Origin: Arthrobacter sp. B1I2
Lineage (GTDB): Bacteria > Actinomycetota > Actinomycetes > Actinomycetales > Micrococcaceae
Direction: 5' to 3'
Assembly: GCF_030816485.1 (NCBI RefSeq)
Contig: NZ_JAUSYC010000001.1
Location: 3,968,001 to 4,032,000, forward strand
DNA: 64,000 nt
A program made the position numbers and the translations under genes. Shown one piece after another: positions 1 through 8,516 of the stretch. The stretch's first letter is position 1, and each line of letters begins with the position of its first letter. A model generated the notes under the pieces. It was given only the letters and a program-made list of their open reading frames with translations. It had not been told where the DNA came from and made no database searches.

Positions 1-1417
1 ACAGGTAGCGGTCGTGGCTCACCACAATGAGTGTTCCCGGCCAGCCGTCCAGGACATCCTCAACGGCAGCCAGGGTATCGGTATCGAGATCGTTGGTGGG
101 CTCATCGAGCATCAGCACGTTCGGCTCCCCTACCAGCAGACGCAACAGCTGGAGGCGGCGGCGCTCACCGCCGGAAAGGTCCTTGACCGGGGTCCACTGC
201 TTCTCGTTGGTGAAGCCAAGCTGCTCCACGAGCTGGCCCGCTGTAAACTCCTTGCCGCCCACGCTGAAGGAACGCTTCTCCCGCTCGATCACCTCGATCA
301 CGCGCAGGTCCGAGACGTCGTCGAGCTCTTTGACCTCCTGGGTCAGCACGGCGGTGACCACGGTCTTGCCGCGCTTGAGCTTGCCGGACGTCGGCTCGAT
401 CTGGCCGTTGAGCAGCTTCAGCAGAGTGGTCTTGCCGGCACCATTGACACCCACCAGCCCAAGCCGCTCGCCGGGCGCGAGGCGGAGGGTGATGTTGTCG
501 AAGAGTTTTTGCCCTTCGCTGCCGCCGAGGAAGTCCAGCGAGACGTTCTCCAGGTCCAGCACGTCCTTGCCCTGGCGGGCGGTGGCCATCTTGCTCAGCG
601 CAGTGGAGTCCCTGGGCTCGGGGACGTCGGCGATGAGGGCGTTCGCCGCTTCAATCCGGAATTTCGGCTTGGCAGTCCGTGCAGGGGCACCGCGGCGCAG
701 CCAGGCGAGTTCCTTCTTGACCAGCTGCTGGCGCTTGCTTTCCATCACCGAGGCCGCGCGGTCCCGCTCGGCGCGGGCCAGCACATAGGCTGCGTAACCG
801 CCCTCGAAGGGATCCACGATGCCGTCGTGGACCTCCCAGGTCTTGTTGCAGACCTCATCCAGGAACCAGCGGTCGTGGGTGACCACCAGGAAAGCCCCCT
901 GGTTCGCCCGCCAGCGCGTCTTCAGGTGCCGGGACAGCCAGGCGACGCCTTCCACGTCCAGGTGGTTGGTGGGCTCGTCGAGCATAATGACGTCGTGGTC
1001 CTCGATGAGCAGCTTGGCCAGCGCTACGCGCCGCTTCTGGCCGCCGGACAGGGCGTGGACGTTGGCGTGCCAGTCGACGTCGGACACCAGCCCGCCCATG
1101 ATTTCGCGGATCTGCGGGTTCCGCGCCCACTCGTAATCCGCCTGGTCACCCACGATCGCGGCACCCACTGTGAGGTCGCCGTCGAGCACGTCGCTTTGGT
1201 CCAGGTACCCCACATTGACGTCGCCGCGCTTGGTGACCCGGCCGGAGTCGGGGGTGGAACGCAGCGCCAACAGGCGCATCAGGGTCGACTTTCCGTCGCC
1301 GTTCCGTCCCACCATCCCAATTCGGTCGCCCTCCTCAAGCCCGAGGGTGATGCCGTCCAGGACGGTGCGGGTTGCATAGGAGACGGTGAGATTCTCGCCG
1401 CCAAGAAGGTGTGCCAA
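1..1417 (-). CDS. ABC-F family ATP-binding protein (3' end outside window)
   Basis: A soluble, duplicated ABC ATPase of the ABC-F type (translation factors and ribosome-protection proteins); no membrane segment is visible. Read leftward, the protein begins MAHLLGGENLTVSYA. The first nucleotide-binding domain has Walker A GRNGDGKST (about residues 37-45), signature LSGGQ (about 123-127) and Walker B VIMLDEPTNHLD. The second has GVNGAGKTT, LSGGERRR and LMLDEPTNDLD, and the window ends just after its SHDRY switch. About 472 residues are present; the C-terminus lies beyond base 1. The start is a TTG 33 bp after the ispE stop, so it probably belongs to the rsmA-ispE transcript; no strong Shine-Dalgarno is visible, so the start is inferred from family alignment. 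The specific ABC-F subfamily cannot be assigned from what is visible. Confidence 0.9.
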   Translation of the reverse strand, partial: MAHLLGGENLTVSYATRTVLDGITLGLEEGDRIGMVGRNGDGKSTLMRLLALRSTPDSGRVTKRGDVNVGYLDQSDVLDGDLTVGAAIVGDQADYEWARNPQIREIMGGLVSDVDWHANVHALSGGQKRRVALAKLLIEDHDVIMLDEPTNHLDVEGVAWLSRHLKTRWRANQGAFLVVTHDRWFLDEVCNKTWEVHDGIVDPFEGGYAAYVLARAERDRAASVMESKRQQLVKKELAWLRRGAPARTAKPKFRIEAANALIADVPEPRDSTALSKMATARQGKDVLDLENVSLDFLGGSEGQKLFDNITLRLAPGERLGLVGVNGAGKTTLLKLLNGQIEPTSGKLKRGKTVVTAVLTQEVKELDDVSDLRVIEVIEREKRSFSVGGKEFTAGQLVEQLGFTNEKQWTPVKDLSGGERRRLQLLRLLVGEPNVLMLDEPTNDLDTDTLAAVEDVLDGWPGTLIVVSHDRYL

Positions 1418-1450
1418 AGGGAACTGCTTTCTGCTGCCGGACTGGAAGTG

Positions 1451-2428
1451 TTAATGGAGGGTGTCGGAGACGATGCGTGCGCCCGGAACCGGGCCGTGGA
1501 CGGGGAGGGCTGTCAGGCCGTAGCGCTGCAAGTCCTCCGCGAGCGCTTCCGCCGCAATGGAGTCGTCAGCGAGCAAAGCCACGGTGGGGCCGGAACCGGA
1601 AACGATACCTGCGATGGCGCCATGGGATTCACCGATTCCCAGCGTATCGCGCAGCGCCGGCGACAATTCAATGGAGGCCCGCTGCAGGTCGTTGACCAGC
1701 ACCCTGCTCAGGGATTCGGCGTCGCCGCCCCGCAGCGCAGTCAGGATCTGCGGGTCCACTCCGGTCGGCTCACTGGCTTCGACCCCCTCGGCCCCGCGCA
1801 GCCGGTCCAGGGTCCGGTACACCTCAGGGGTTGACAGGCCGTAGTCGGCCACCACCAGCACCCAGTGGGTCTGCGCCTTCGCCAGGGCCGGGGACAGTTC
1901 GTCGCCCAGGCCCAGGCCCACGGCGGTCCCGCCGAGGAGCGAGAAGGGGACGTCGGCGCCCAGTTCCGACGCCAGGTGCGCCAGTTCCTCCCGTGAGAGG
2001 CCGCTGTTCCAGAGGGCATCGCAGGCCAGGAGCGTGGCAGCGGCGTCTGCGGATCCGCCGCCCATTCCACCGGCCACGGGAACCCGCTTGGTGATCTCCA
2101 GGTGCAGGCCCGTGGCGTGTTCGGAGACGTCAGCCATGATGGCGGCCGCCCTGTAGGCCAGGTTGTTGCTGTCCAGGGGAATGTCGACCGTGTCGAGGTC
2201 AAGGGTGCTTTCGGGGCTGAGGCTGATGGTGATCCCGGGGGCAGCGGTGCTGGTGGCCGCCACTTCCTCATAGAGGGACACTGCGAGATAGACGCTGGCC
2301 ACGGAGTGGTAGCCGTCCGGCCGGAGCGGACCTACCGCCAGGGAGACGTTGACTTTGCCGGGCGCCTTGACCCGGACTGTCCTGGCGGCGAACCGCCCGC
2401 TGCCTGCCCTCCCAAGCCCCGCGCTCAC
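1451..2428 (-). CDS. ispE: 4-diphosphocytidyl-2-C-methyl-D-erythritol kinase IspE
   Basis: A GHMP-family kinase that phosphorylates 4-(CDP)-2-C-methyl-D-erythritol with ATP in the non-mevalonate isoprenoid pathway, in the cytoplasm. The 325-residue protein has the N-terminal substrate segment [16 protein letters not shown], the glycine-rich ATP loop [16 protein letters not shown] near residue 125 and a C-terminal GSGPTVALL motif; length and motifs are normal for the family. Its ATG overlaps the rsmA stop by 4 bp (ATGA), indicating translational coupling. The order rsmA-ispE downstream of tatD-rpfB is conserved in actinobacteria, including M. tuberculosis Rv1008-Rv1011. Confidence 0.95.
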   Translation of the reverse strand: MSAGLGRAGSGRFAARTVRVKAPGKVNVSLAVGPLRPDGYHSVASVYLAVSLYEEVAATSTAAPGITISLSPESTLDLDTVDIPLDSNNLAYRAAAIMADVSEHATGLHLEITKRVPVAGGMGGGSADAAATLLACDALWNSGLSREELAHLASELGADVPFSLLGGTAVGLGLGDELSPALAKAQTHWVLVVADYGLSTPEVYRTLDRLRGAEGVEASEPTGVDPQILTALRGGDAESLSRVLVNDLQRASIELSPALRDTLGIGESHGAIAGIVSGSGPTVALLADDSIAAEALAEDLQRYGLTALPVHGPVPGARIVSDTLH

Positions 2429-3297
2429 GGGCGGTTTTCCCTGGCTTCAGCGATCCTGGCGAACGCTGCGATGTCAATGACCTCGCCGCGTGCGGTGGGG
2501 TCGACGCCGGCTGCGAGCAGGCAGCGCTCCGCTTCCGGGGCACCCCCGGCCCAGCCGGCGAGGGCGGCCCGGAGCGTCTTGCGGCGCTGTGCGAACGCGG
2601 CGTCCACCACGGCAAACACCTGTTCCCGGGTGGCAGTGGTGGCTGGCGGCTCGTGGCGGGTGAAAGCCACCAGACCGGAATGGATTTTTGGGGCCGGCCA
2701 GAAGACGTTCATGCCGATTACTCCGGCCTTGCGCATCCGGCTGTACCAGGCGGCCTTGACGGACGGCACTCCATATGTCTTGGATCCCGGGCCGGCCGCC
2801 AGCCGGTCGGCCACCTCGTCCTGCACCATCACCAGGCCGTGCCGCAGGCTGGGGAAATGCTGCAGGAGGTGCAGCACCACCGGAACCGCCACGTTGTAGG
2901 GCAGGTTGGCCACAAGGGCGGTCGGCTCCACCGGCAGCTCGGTGACCTTCATGGCATCGGCGTGCACCAGGTGGAATGCGTTGGCGGCTTCCGGCCGCCA
3001 TTCCTGGACGGTTTCCGGAAGCTTTGCGGCAAGGACGGGATCGATTTCGACGGCGACAACCGCCGCTGCTGCGTCGAGCAGCCCCAGCGTGAGGGACCCC
3101 AGCCCCGGACCGACCTCGAGCACCGTTTCATCCGGGCCCACGCTTGCGGCCGCGACAATCCGGCGGATGGTGTTGCCGTCGATAACGAAATTCTGGCCCA
3201 GTGTCTTGGTGGGCCTGATCCCGATTTCCTCTGCGATCCGGCGTATGTCGGAGGCACCAAACAAGGGTGCGGGCACGGCGGGGATCGGTTCAGTCAC
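2425..3297 (-). CDS. rsmA: 16S rRNA adenine-1518/1519 dimethyltransferase RsmA (KsgA)
   Basis: Dimethylates two adjacent adenosines in the 3'-terminal helix of 16S rRNA, a late step of small-subunit assembly. The 290-residue protein carries LGQNFVID near the N-terminus, the SAM-binding motif [12 protein letters not shown] (about residue 60) and the catalytic NLPYN motif (about residue 133), all typical of the KsgA/Dim1 family. It overlaps ispE by 4 bp. Upstream, a long hairpin separates it from rpfB, so rsmA-ispE-ABC-F may be transcribed partly independently of rpfB. Confidence 0.95.
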   Translation of the reverse strand: MTEPIPAVPAPLFGASDIRRIAEEIGIRPTKTLGQNFVIDGNTIRRIVAAASVGPDETVLEVGPGLGSLTLGLLDAAAAVVAVEIDPVLAAKLPETVQEWRPEAANAFHLVHADAMKVTELPVEPTALVANLPYNVAVPVVLHLLQHFPSLRHGLVMVQDEVADRLAAGPGSKTYGVPSVKAAWYSRMRKAGVIGMNVFWPAPKIHSGLVAFTRHEPPATTATREQVFAVVDAAFAQRRKTLRAALAGWAGGAPEAERCLLAAGVDPTARGEVIDIAAFARIAEARENRP

Positions 3298-3339
3298 CTA
3301 GGTATCCTATCCCGCGCGGCACCTCCGCCCTTCCGGGTT

Positions 3340-3386
3340 AACGGCTGTGGCCGGGCCCGGAGTGTCCGGGCCCGGCCACAGCCGTT
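3340..3386 (-). terminator. 22-bp perfect hairpin between rpfB and rsmA
   Basis: Arms at 3340-3361 and 3365-3386 are perfect reverse complements with a 3-nt loop, beginning AACGGCTGTGG and ending CCACAGCCGTT. It lies 25 bp past the rpfB stop. There is no clear U-tract on the leftward strand, so it may act as a transcript-end or RNA-stability structure rather than a classical intrinsic terminator. Confidence 0.6.
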
Positions 3387-3410
3387 TCCTGCGCGCTTAT
3401 GCCCGGTGGA

Positions 3411-4589
3411 TCAGCTGGTAGCCGCCCAGCCGCAGCCCCAGGGCGACAGGCCGCGCTGCGCGTAGACGCGGTTGGCGATGTCGATCTGCTGTGCCTTGGT
3501 GGCCAGGCTGGCGTTCGGTGCATAGGCGCCGCCGCCGGCGCCGATCCAGGTGCGGATGTCGAACTGAAGGCCGCCGTAGTAGCCGTTGCCGCTGTTGATG
3601 CTCCAGTTGCCGGTGGATTCGCACTGGGCGATCTTGTCCCACATGGCTTCGTTCATCATGGCCGGTGCTGCGGCGCCGGTGTTGGCGCCCCCGGCAGCCG
3701 CTGCCGGTGCCGGTGCAGGCTGGGGTGCCGGCTTGGCCTTGGTGCCTACGGTGACTTTCTCGGTGACCGGCTGGACGGCCACGTTCTCGGACACCAGCGT
3801 GCGGGAGGCTTCCCGCCCGTCGACGAGTACCAGCTTGAAGGTGCGCTCAAGCTTTCCAGCGGCTCCGGCCTGGGTGACTTCCTTCTCACCCTTGAGCATG
3901 TCCGCGCTTTCGGCGGTGACGGTCTGGAAGGGTACGTCTTCGCTGGTGACTGCGGTCTGGCTGGTGTCCACCCTGGAAACCTTGATGACCATGTTGTTCA
4001 CCACGTTGGCGTTGGCCGGCTGGGAGGTGCGGTCGTTGGCACCGAGGATCACGCCGGAATCCTCAAGGACCTTGCCCACGGTGGGGGCGGTTGTGGTGGC
4101 GGTGTTCACTTTGCCGTCGGCGACGATGCTGACGGTCTTGGGCGTGGAGATCGAAACGTAGGAGCCGGCCAGCGAGAGGGCGGCATCCTTGGGCGCCGAA
4201 ACGGACGAGGCACTGGCGACGCCGAGTTCGGTCACCAGGTCTTCGACGTCCTGTGCGGTGGTGTTCACCGTCTTTTCGGCGCCGTCAAGGCTGACCTTGA
4301 CTTCCTTGGCCTGGTTGACATTGATGACAGTCCCGTTTTGGACGGTTGCGTCAAGGGAAGGTGAAACACGGTCGCCGGGCTTCAGCTGCAGGTTGGCGCT
4401 CTTGACCACCTGTTCGACTGTTCCGCCAAAGGACTGCACGGACGAGGCCTGGCCGTCCACGTTGAGCGTGATTGTTTTGTTATTGCCCACGAAGGCTACG
4501 AGGCCTGCGACCAGGCCGCAAAGCACCAGCAGCTGCGCGCCAACTTTGATATAGCTGAACTTGCCGTCCGATGTGAAGAACTTGATCAC
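3411..4589 (-). CDS. rpfB: resuscitation-promoting factor, RpfB-like
   Basis: A secreted peptidoglycan-cleaving enzyme of the Rpf family (lysozyme-like fold), which promotes regrowth of dormant cells. The 392-residue protein has a membrane anchor or signal segment (VGAQLLVLCGLVAGLVAFVG), then three DUF348 repeats, a G5-type domain (about residues 205-280), a Pro/Ala linker and a C-terminal Rpf domain of about 77 residues starting MWDKIAQCESTGNW, which contains the presumed catalytic Glu and the two Cys of the family. This is the RpfB layout. I chose the GTG at 4589 (protein VIKFFTSDGK) because a longer reading adds a basic, unlikely extension into the leader. A c-di-AMP-type riboswitch and terminator lie in the 5' leader. 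Neighbours tatD, rsmA and ispE match the conserved actinobacterial locus. Confidence 0.93.
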   Translation of the reverse strand: MIKFFTSDGKFSYIKVGAQLLVLCGLVAGLVAFVGNNKTITLNVDGQASSVQSFGGTVEQVVKSANLQLKPGDRVSPSLDATVQNGTVINVNQAKEVKVSLDGAEKTVNTTAQDVEDLVTELGVASASSVSAPKDAALSLAGSYVSISTPKTVSIVADGKVNTATTTAPTVGKVLEDSGVILGANDRTSQPANANVVNNMVIKVSRVDTSQTAVTSEDVPFQTVTAESADMLKGEKEVTQAGAAGKLERTFKLVLVDGREASRTLVSENVAVQPVTEKVTVGTKAKPAPQPAPAPAAAAGGANTGAAAPAMMNEAMWDKIAQCESTGNWSINSGNGYYGGLQFDIRTWIGAGGGAYAPNASLATKAQQIDIANRVYAQRGLSPWGCGWAATS

Positions 4590-4636
4590 GATTGCCCGTA
4601 ACTCTCGGTCTATCCGGGCACGGGGATACGCGCAGT

Positions 4637-4675
4637 AAAATGCCCGGAGCAACCTTGAAAAGGACCGTCCGGGCA
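4637..4675 (-). terminator. leader terminator of rpfB (riboswitch expression platform)
   Basis: Read leftward, TGCCCGG (4675-4669) pairs with CCGGGCA (4647-4641), with an inner CCTT/AAGG stem, and is followed at once by TTTT (4640-4637). It is an intrinsic terminator lying after the presumed aptamer and about 50 nt before the rpfB start, which is the expected position for ligand-controlled premature termination. Confidence 0.7.
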
Positions 4676-4689
4676 CCGTTGCGCCGCCA

Positions 4690-4800
4690 CACTCCGCGCA
4701 GCGGCGTGGCCGGGTACTGACAGGCCGGGCCGGCTGCGAAATGGAGTGAAATTACCCGTTGGCCTTCCCCGACCCCGGCTAATAGTTTCCCACTGTAACC
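4690..4800 (-). ncRNA. probable ydaO-type c-di-AMP riboswitch upstream of rpfB
   Basis: The leftward leader contains, in order, TAGCCGGGG, a GGGTAATTTC segment, and GTCAGTACCCGGCCACGC. This resembles the order of conserved pieces I recall for actinobacterial ydaO/c-di-AMP aptamers (AGCCGGGG, GGGGTGAATC, GTCAGCTAACCCGGTAGGC). The family is known to sit before rpf genes in Streptomyces and other actinobacteria. Location before rpfB and the downstream intrinsic terminator support the call. The match is by eye; a covariance-model search has not been run and the boundaries are approximate. Confidence 0.65.
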
Positions 4801-4805
4801 GTAGC

Positions 4806-4844
4806 GTTATAAAGCAGCCAACATTTTTGCATACCAGATATGCA
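4806..4844 (-). promoter_or_regulatory. rpfB promoter -10 and upstream dyad
   Basis: A -10-like TATAAC (4811-4806) sits just before the riboswitch. Upstream is a perfect 6-bp dyad with 5-nt spacer, TGCATA (4828-4833) and TATGCA (4839-4844), at about the -35 position and beyond. No good -35 hexamer is visible, so an activator or repressor site is possible. Assignment is inference. Confidence 0.45.
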
Positions 4845-4870
4845 CCTAGGGGTTGGGAGGTAACGGGCGA

Positions 4871-5776
4871 TCAGGCCCAGGATCCGTATGCGCGCACGGT
4901 ATTTTCACTGATGGCTGTGCACAGGCCGGCCAGGTCGGAGCCTGTCAATTCTGCCATGGCCCGCACCGTGTACGGGACCATGTAGCTCGCGTTCGGACGC
5001 CCCCTGTGCGGGTGCGGCGTCAGGAAGGGAGCATCGGTCTCCACCATGATGAGTTGCGGGTCCGCCACGGTGAGCGCGGCGCGGAGGTTGGCGGCGTTCC
5101 TGAACGTCAGTGTGCCGGCAAACGACATCCACCAGCCCTGTTCGTTGCACGTCTTTGCCAGGTCCTCGTCACCCGAGAAGCAGTGGAACACCACCCTTTC
5201 CGGTGCTCCCTCTTCATGAAGCACCCGCACCACATCGCTGTGTGCGTCCCGGTCATGGATCTGGAGGGTCAGGTCCAGGCGCTTGGCGATGTCGATATGC
5301 CGGCGGAACGAGTATTCCTGGTGGCGAAGCCCCTCACCTTCGGTGCGGTAGAAGTCCAGCCCGGTTTCGCCGATGGCCCGGATCCGGGGATGGGCGGCCA
5401 GGCGTTCGATTTCGGCAAGGGCCGCCTCCAGTTCACCGCCGGCGGCATAGTGCGGAGCATCATTGGGATGCAGCGCCACAGCTCCCAGGAGCCTTTCGTC
5501 CTGGTCCACCGCCGCCACCGTGAAGCGTGAGGACTCCAGGTCGCAGCCCACCTGCACGGCACCCTGGACTCCCACGGCCGCCGCGGCATCGAGCGCAGCC
5601 TTGATCCCCACGGGCCCCTTTCCTTCCGGGAAGTCCAGGTGGGTGTGGTTGTCCATGACCGGCACGGGCAGGGGCTCCGGCGCGGGCGGGAAATCCCTGC
5701 GGCGCGCGGCTTCCGGGTCCGGGGTCCCCTCCGCGGCAGGCACCCGGTAGGCGGCGGGAATCGACGAATTGCACAT
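4871..5776 (-). CDS. TatD family metal-dependent hydrolase
   Basis: A TIM-barrel metal-dependent hydrolase of the TatD family (DNase-like activity in characterised members). The 301-residue protein has the metal motif DNHTHLDF (about residue 42), GETGLDFY, QIHDRDAH, VVFHCFSGD and a late VETDAPFL aspartate, so the full set of ligands is present. About 40 residues precede the conserved core, with a proline-rich segment common in this group; the ATG at 5776 is used. It begins the leftward tatD-rpfB-rsmA-ispE block and is divergent from the MoxR operon. Confidence 0.92.
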   Translation of the reverse strand: MCNSSIPAAYRVPAAEGTPDPEAARRRDFPPAPEPLPVPVMDNHTHLDFPEGKGPVGIKAALDAAAAVGVQGAVQVGCDLESSRFTVAAVDQDERLLGAVALHPNDAPHYAAGGELEAALAEIERLAAHPRIRAIGETGLDFYRTEGEGLRHQEYSFRRHIDIAKRLDLTLQIHDRDAHSDVVRVLHEEGAPERVVFHCFSGDEDLAKTCNEQGWWMSFAGTLTFRNAANLRAALTVADPQLIMVETDAPFLTPHPHRGRPNASYMVPYTVRAMAELTGSDLAGLCTAISENTVRAYGSWA

Positions 5777-5939
5777 CCAACCAGCCTATCCGGCGGAGGT
5801 ACCCCTATATTTGCTGGAACTCTCTGTCAGGCATGGCAGTTGTGTTAGTAGTCTGGAACGAATACATGCGCACGCCCACCGAGGGGCGAAGGCAGGGTCG
5901 CTGTCCCGTCCAGGTGAAAACCGGGCTGAAAGGTTGCCG

Positions 5940-7040
5940 ATGGAACCCCACCGACGCACTGCCAACAATACAAGCGCACCGAACCTCAACCTGGCCGGCG
6001 TCGCAGAGTCCGTCGGCCACCTGAACGGGCACCGGCCGGCAGCCATGGAGCCCGGCTCCTTCCACGCCGCGGCGCAGCGCATCCTCACCACGGTCAATAC
6101 CGTCATCGACGGCAAATCCGACGCCGCCAGGTTGGCGCTTACCGTCCTCCTCGCGCAGGGCCACCTGCTGGTGGAGGACGTGCCCGGCGTCGGAAAGACC
6201 CTGCTTGCAAAGACCCTCGCCCGGACCATTGACTGCACGGTCAACCGCATCCAGTTCACCCCGGACCTGCTGCCGTCCGACGTCACCGGCGTATCCATCT
6301 ACAACCAGGCCTCCAGGCTCTTCGAATTCCGGCCGGGTGCGGTCTTTGCAAACATCGTCATCGGCGACGAAATCAACCGCGCATCCGCCAAGACGCAGTC
6401 CGCCCTGCTGGAGTGCATGGAGGAGCACCAGGTCACAGTGGACGGCACGTCCTACAAGCTTGATGAGCCATTCATGGTGGTCGCAACCCAGAACCCCATT
6501 GAAATGGAGGGCACGTATCCCCTGCCTGAGGCCCAGCGGGACCGCTTCATGGCCCGGATTTCCATGGGTTACCCGGACAAGGCCGCAGAGATCCAGATGC
6601 TCGAAACCCACCAGGCGGTCTCACCGCTGGCCACCGTCTCCCCCGTAGTCACCGCGGCCGACGTGGCCGCGATGATCGCCAGCGTCCAGCAGGTCTATGT
6701 CTCGGAACCCGTGAAGGAATACACGGTGTCAGTGGGCAGGGCCACCAGGGAAAGCCCGCTGCTGCGGCTGGGCGCGAGCCCCCGTTCCATGCTGCAGCTG
6801 CTGCGCGCCGCCAAGGCCACCGCCGCCCTGGATGGACGCGACTTTGTCCTGCCGGACGACGTGCGGGACCTGGCCGAGTCCGTCCTGGCACACCGCATCA
6901 TCCTGGACCGGAAGGCAGCGGGCGCAGGCGAGACCCCGCACAGCGTCCTGCGGGGCATCCTGTCCCGGCTGCCCGTGCCGCAGGCTCTGCACGGGCAGGC
7001 GGACCGGGCCGCGGCCGCCGCCGGCAGCAGGAACCGCTAG
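5940..7040 (+). CDS. MoxR family AAA+ ATPase
   Basis: A MoxR-type AAA+ ATPase, a chaperone-like class thought to activate partner proteins. The 366-residue protein has Walker A VPGVGKTLLAK, Walker B VIGDEINRA, sensor-1 ATQNP and the C-terminal lid. The ATG at 5940 follows an AAAGG ribosome-binding site; a longer in-frame reading to 5769 would overlap tatD and lacks conserved sequence. It is the first gene of a conserved three-gene set with a DUF58 protein and a transglutaminase-like membrane protein, which are the likely partners. Confidence 0.93.
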   Translation: MEPHRRTANNTSAPNLNLAGVAESVGHLNGHRPAAMEPGSFHAAAQRILTTVNTVIDGKSDAARLALTVLLAQGHLLVEDVPGVGKTLLAKTLARTIDCTVNRIQFTPDLLPSDVTGVSIYNQASRLFEFRPGAVFANIVIGDEINRASAKTQSALLECMEEHQVTVDGTSYKLDEPFMVVATQNPIEMEGTYPLPEAQRDRFMARISMGYPDKAAEIQMLETHQAVSPLATVSPVVTAADVAAMIASVQQVYVSEPVKEYTVSVGRATRESPLLRLGASPRSMLQLLRAAKATAALDGRDFVLPDDVRDLAESVLAHRIILDRKAAGAGETPHSVLRGILSRLPVPQALHGQADRAAAAAGSRNR

Positions 7041-7049
7041 GCGCGGACC

Positions 7050-8516
7050 ATGGCCCTGCTGGACAAGCTTCCGCGGCACCTGTTCACCCGGCGCGGCTGG
7101 GGCATGCTTGCAGCTGGGGCCTTTACCCTGGCCGCTGCCCAGGTCATGGGGCGCCGGGACCTCCTGACGCTGGCCCTGCTGCTGCTGGTCCTGCCGCTCG
7201 TCTCCCTTGCCGGCGTCCGGCTGATCAAACCGCGGTTCCGCGTCTACCGCGAATTCAACCCCTCCCCCGTGGAGACGTCGGCCCCGGCCACGGTGCATCT
7301 TGCGGTGGCAAGGACGGACCCGGGGAGCGGACGGGTGGCCATGGAGGAGCGGCTGCCGGCGCAGTTCGGCGTGGCACCGGCCTTCCGGTTCCCGTCCCGA
7401 TCCGCCACCGGCGGCACAAGCCGCTATGAGTACCACCTCACGTCCAGGCAACGCGGACAGTTTCGGATCGGTCCGGTCACGGCGGAGTTCACCGACCCCT
7501 TCGGCCTTTCCCTACACCGCCAGGCAATTGACGGCGGCGACGTCCTCACTGTGACCCCTGCCGCCGTCGTCCTGCCTGCCACCGGGCTGGCGGGAGCGCG
7601 CGGGAACGACGGCGTCACCGCCACCCGTGTCCGGGCAAACCCGAGCGATGACGACGTCATGACCCGTGAATACCGCCACGGCGACCCGATGCGAAGGGTC
7701 CACTGGGCCGCCACGGCAAGGCACGGGTCCCTTATGGTCCGGCAGGAGGAGTCCGTCACCACGCCCGAAGCCACCATCATCCTTGACCATCGTTCCGGTG
7801 CGTTCGGCGGCGGCCCCGGAACATCGATGCCGGGACTGCCCTCCCAGGAGGGACACGCTCCGGCCACCAGCGACACCTTCGAGTGGTCTGTTGTTGCCGC
7901 CATGTCCGTCAGCGCGCACCTTGCTGAGCGCAATTACAGCCTTCGGCTGCTGGACACCGGCGGGGAACCGGCATTCCTGCACTCGCCCTCATCTCCGGAG
8001 CCCGGGGCGGAGGAATACAGCGGGACATCCGGCCTGCAGTCCATAGCCGAAAGCCTGGCCGCCATCCACCTGTCCCGGCCGCCCCACCCCCGGCGGGACG
8101 GCATGCTTCGGGACATCGAGGCCAGGAACCCGGAGCGCCGCGGCGCTCCGGGAGCGCGGACGCCGGCAGGCACGGAGCAGGGGCCGCCGGCGTTTGATGA
8201 CCACCTGATGGACAAGCTGTCCGCCCACCGGATGCGGGGGCCACTGATTGCAGTGCTGGGACGCATCAGCGCGGAGGAGGCCGCTGCACTGGCGCCGGCT
8301 GCTGCCTACGGCACCAACGCGTTCGCCATCCTGTCAGTTGACCGGCCCGCGGAATTCCAGGATGTCCTGGAAGTGCTGCGGCAGGGGGGCTGGCGGGCAG
8401 TGGCCGCGGCGCCGGCGGCGCAGCTGGCTACTGCCTGGGGCCCGTTCGACCAGGACGTTACCCTGCCGGTGGCTCCGGCATCAGAAGTCCGGCGGGGAGC
8501 GGGGGTGGTCACATGA
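7050..8516 (+). CDS. DUF58 domain-containing membrane-anchored protein
   Basis: A 488-residue protein with two hydrophobic segments near the N-terminus (about residues 15-55) and then a DUF58 region with the hallmark YRHGDPMRRVHWAATARHG (about residue 207). DUF58 proteins often have a von Willebrand A-like fold and are encoded next to MoxR ATPases; the exact function is unknown. It starts 9 bp after moxR and overlaps the next gene by 4 bp (ATGA), so the three form one translationally coupled operon. Confidence 0.9.
   Translation: MALLDKLPRHLFTRRGWGMLAAGAFTLAAAQVMGRRDLLTLALLLLVLPLVSLAGVRLIKPRFRVYREFNPSPVETSAPATVHLAVARTDPGSGRVAMEERLPAQFGVAPAFRFPSRSATGGTSRYEYHLTSRQRGQFRIGPVTAEFTDPFGLSLHRQAIDGGDVLTVTPAAVVLPATGLAGARGNDGVTATRVRANPSDDDVMTREYRHGDPMRRVHWAATARHGSLMVRQEESVTTPEATIILDHRSGAFGGGPGTSMPGLPSQEGHAPATSDTFEWSVVAAMSVSAHLAERNYSLRLLDTGGEPAFLHSPSSPEPGAEEYSGTSGLQSIAESLAAIHLSRPPHPRRDGMLRDIEARNPERRGAPGARTPAGTEQGPPAFDDHLMDKLSAHRMRGPLIAVLGRISAEEAAALAPAAAYGTNAFAILSVDRPAEFQDVLEVLRQGGWRAVAAAPAAQLATAWGPFDQDVTLPVAPASEVRRGAGVVT

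Noticed and set aside
14..1834. A rightward open frame of 606 codons at the left edge
   Set aside because: It is the antisense of the ABC-F and ispE genes; the leftward reading has complete Walker and signature motifs.
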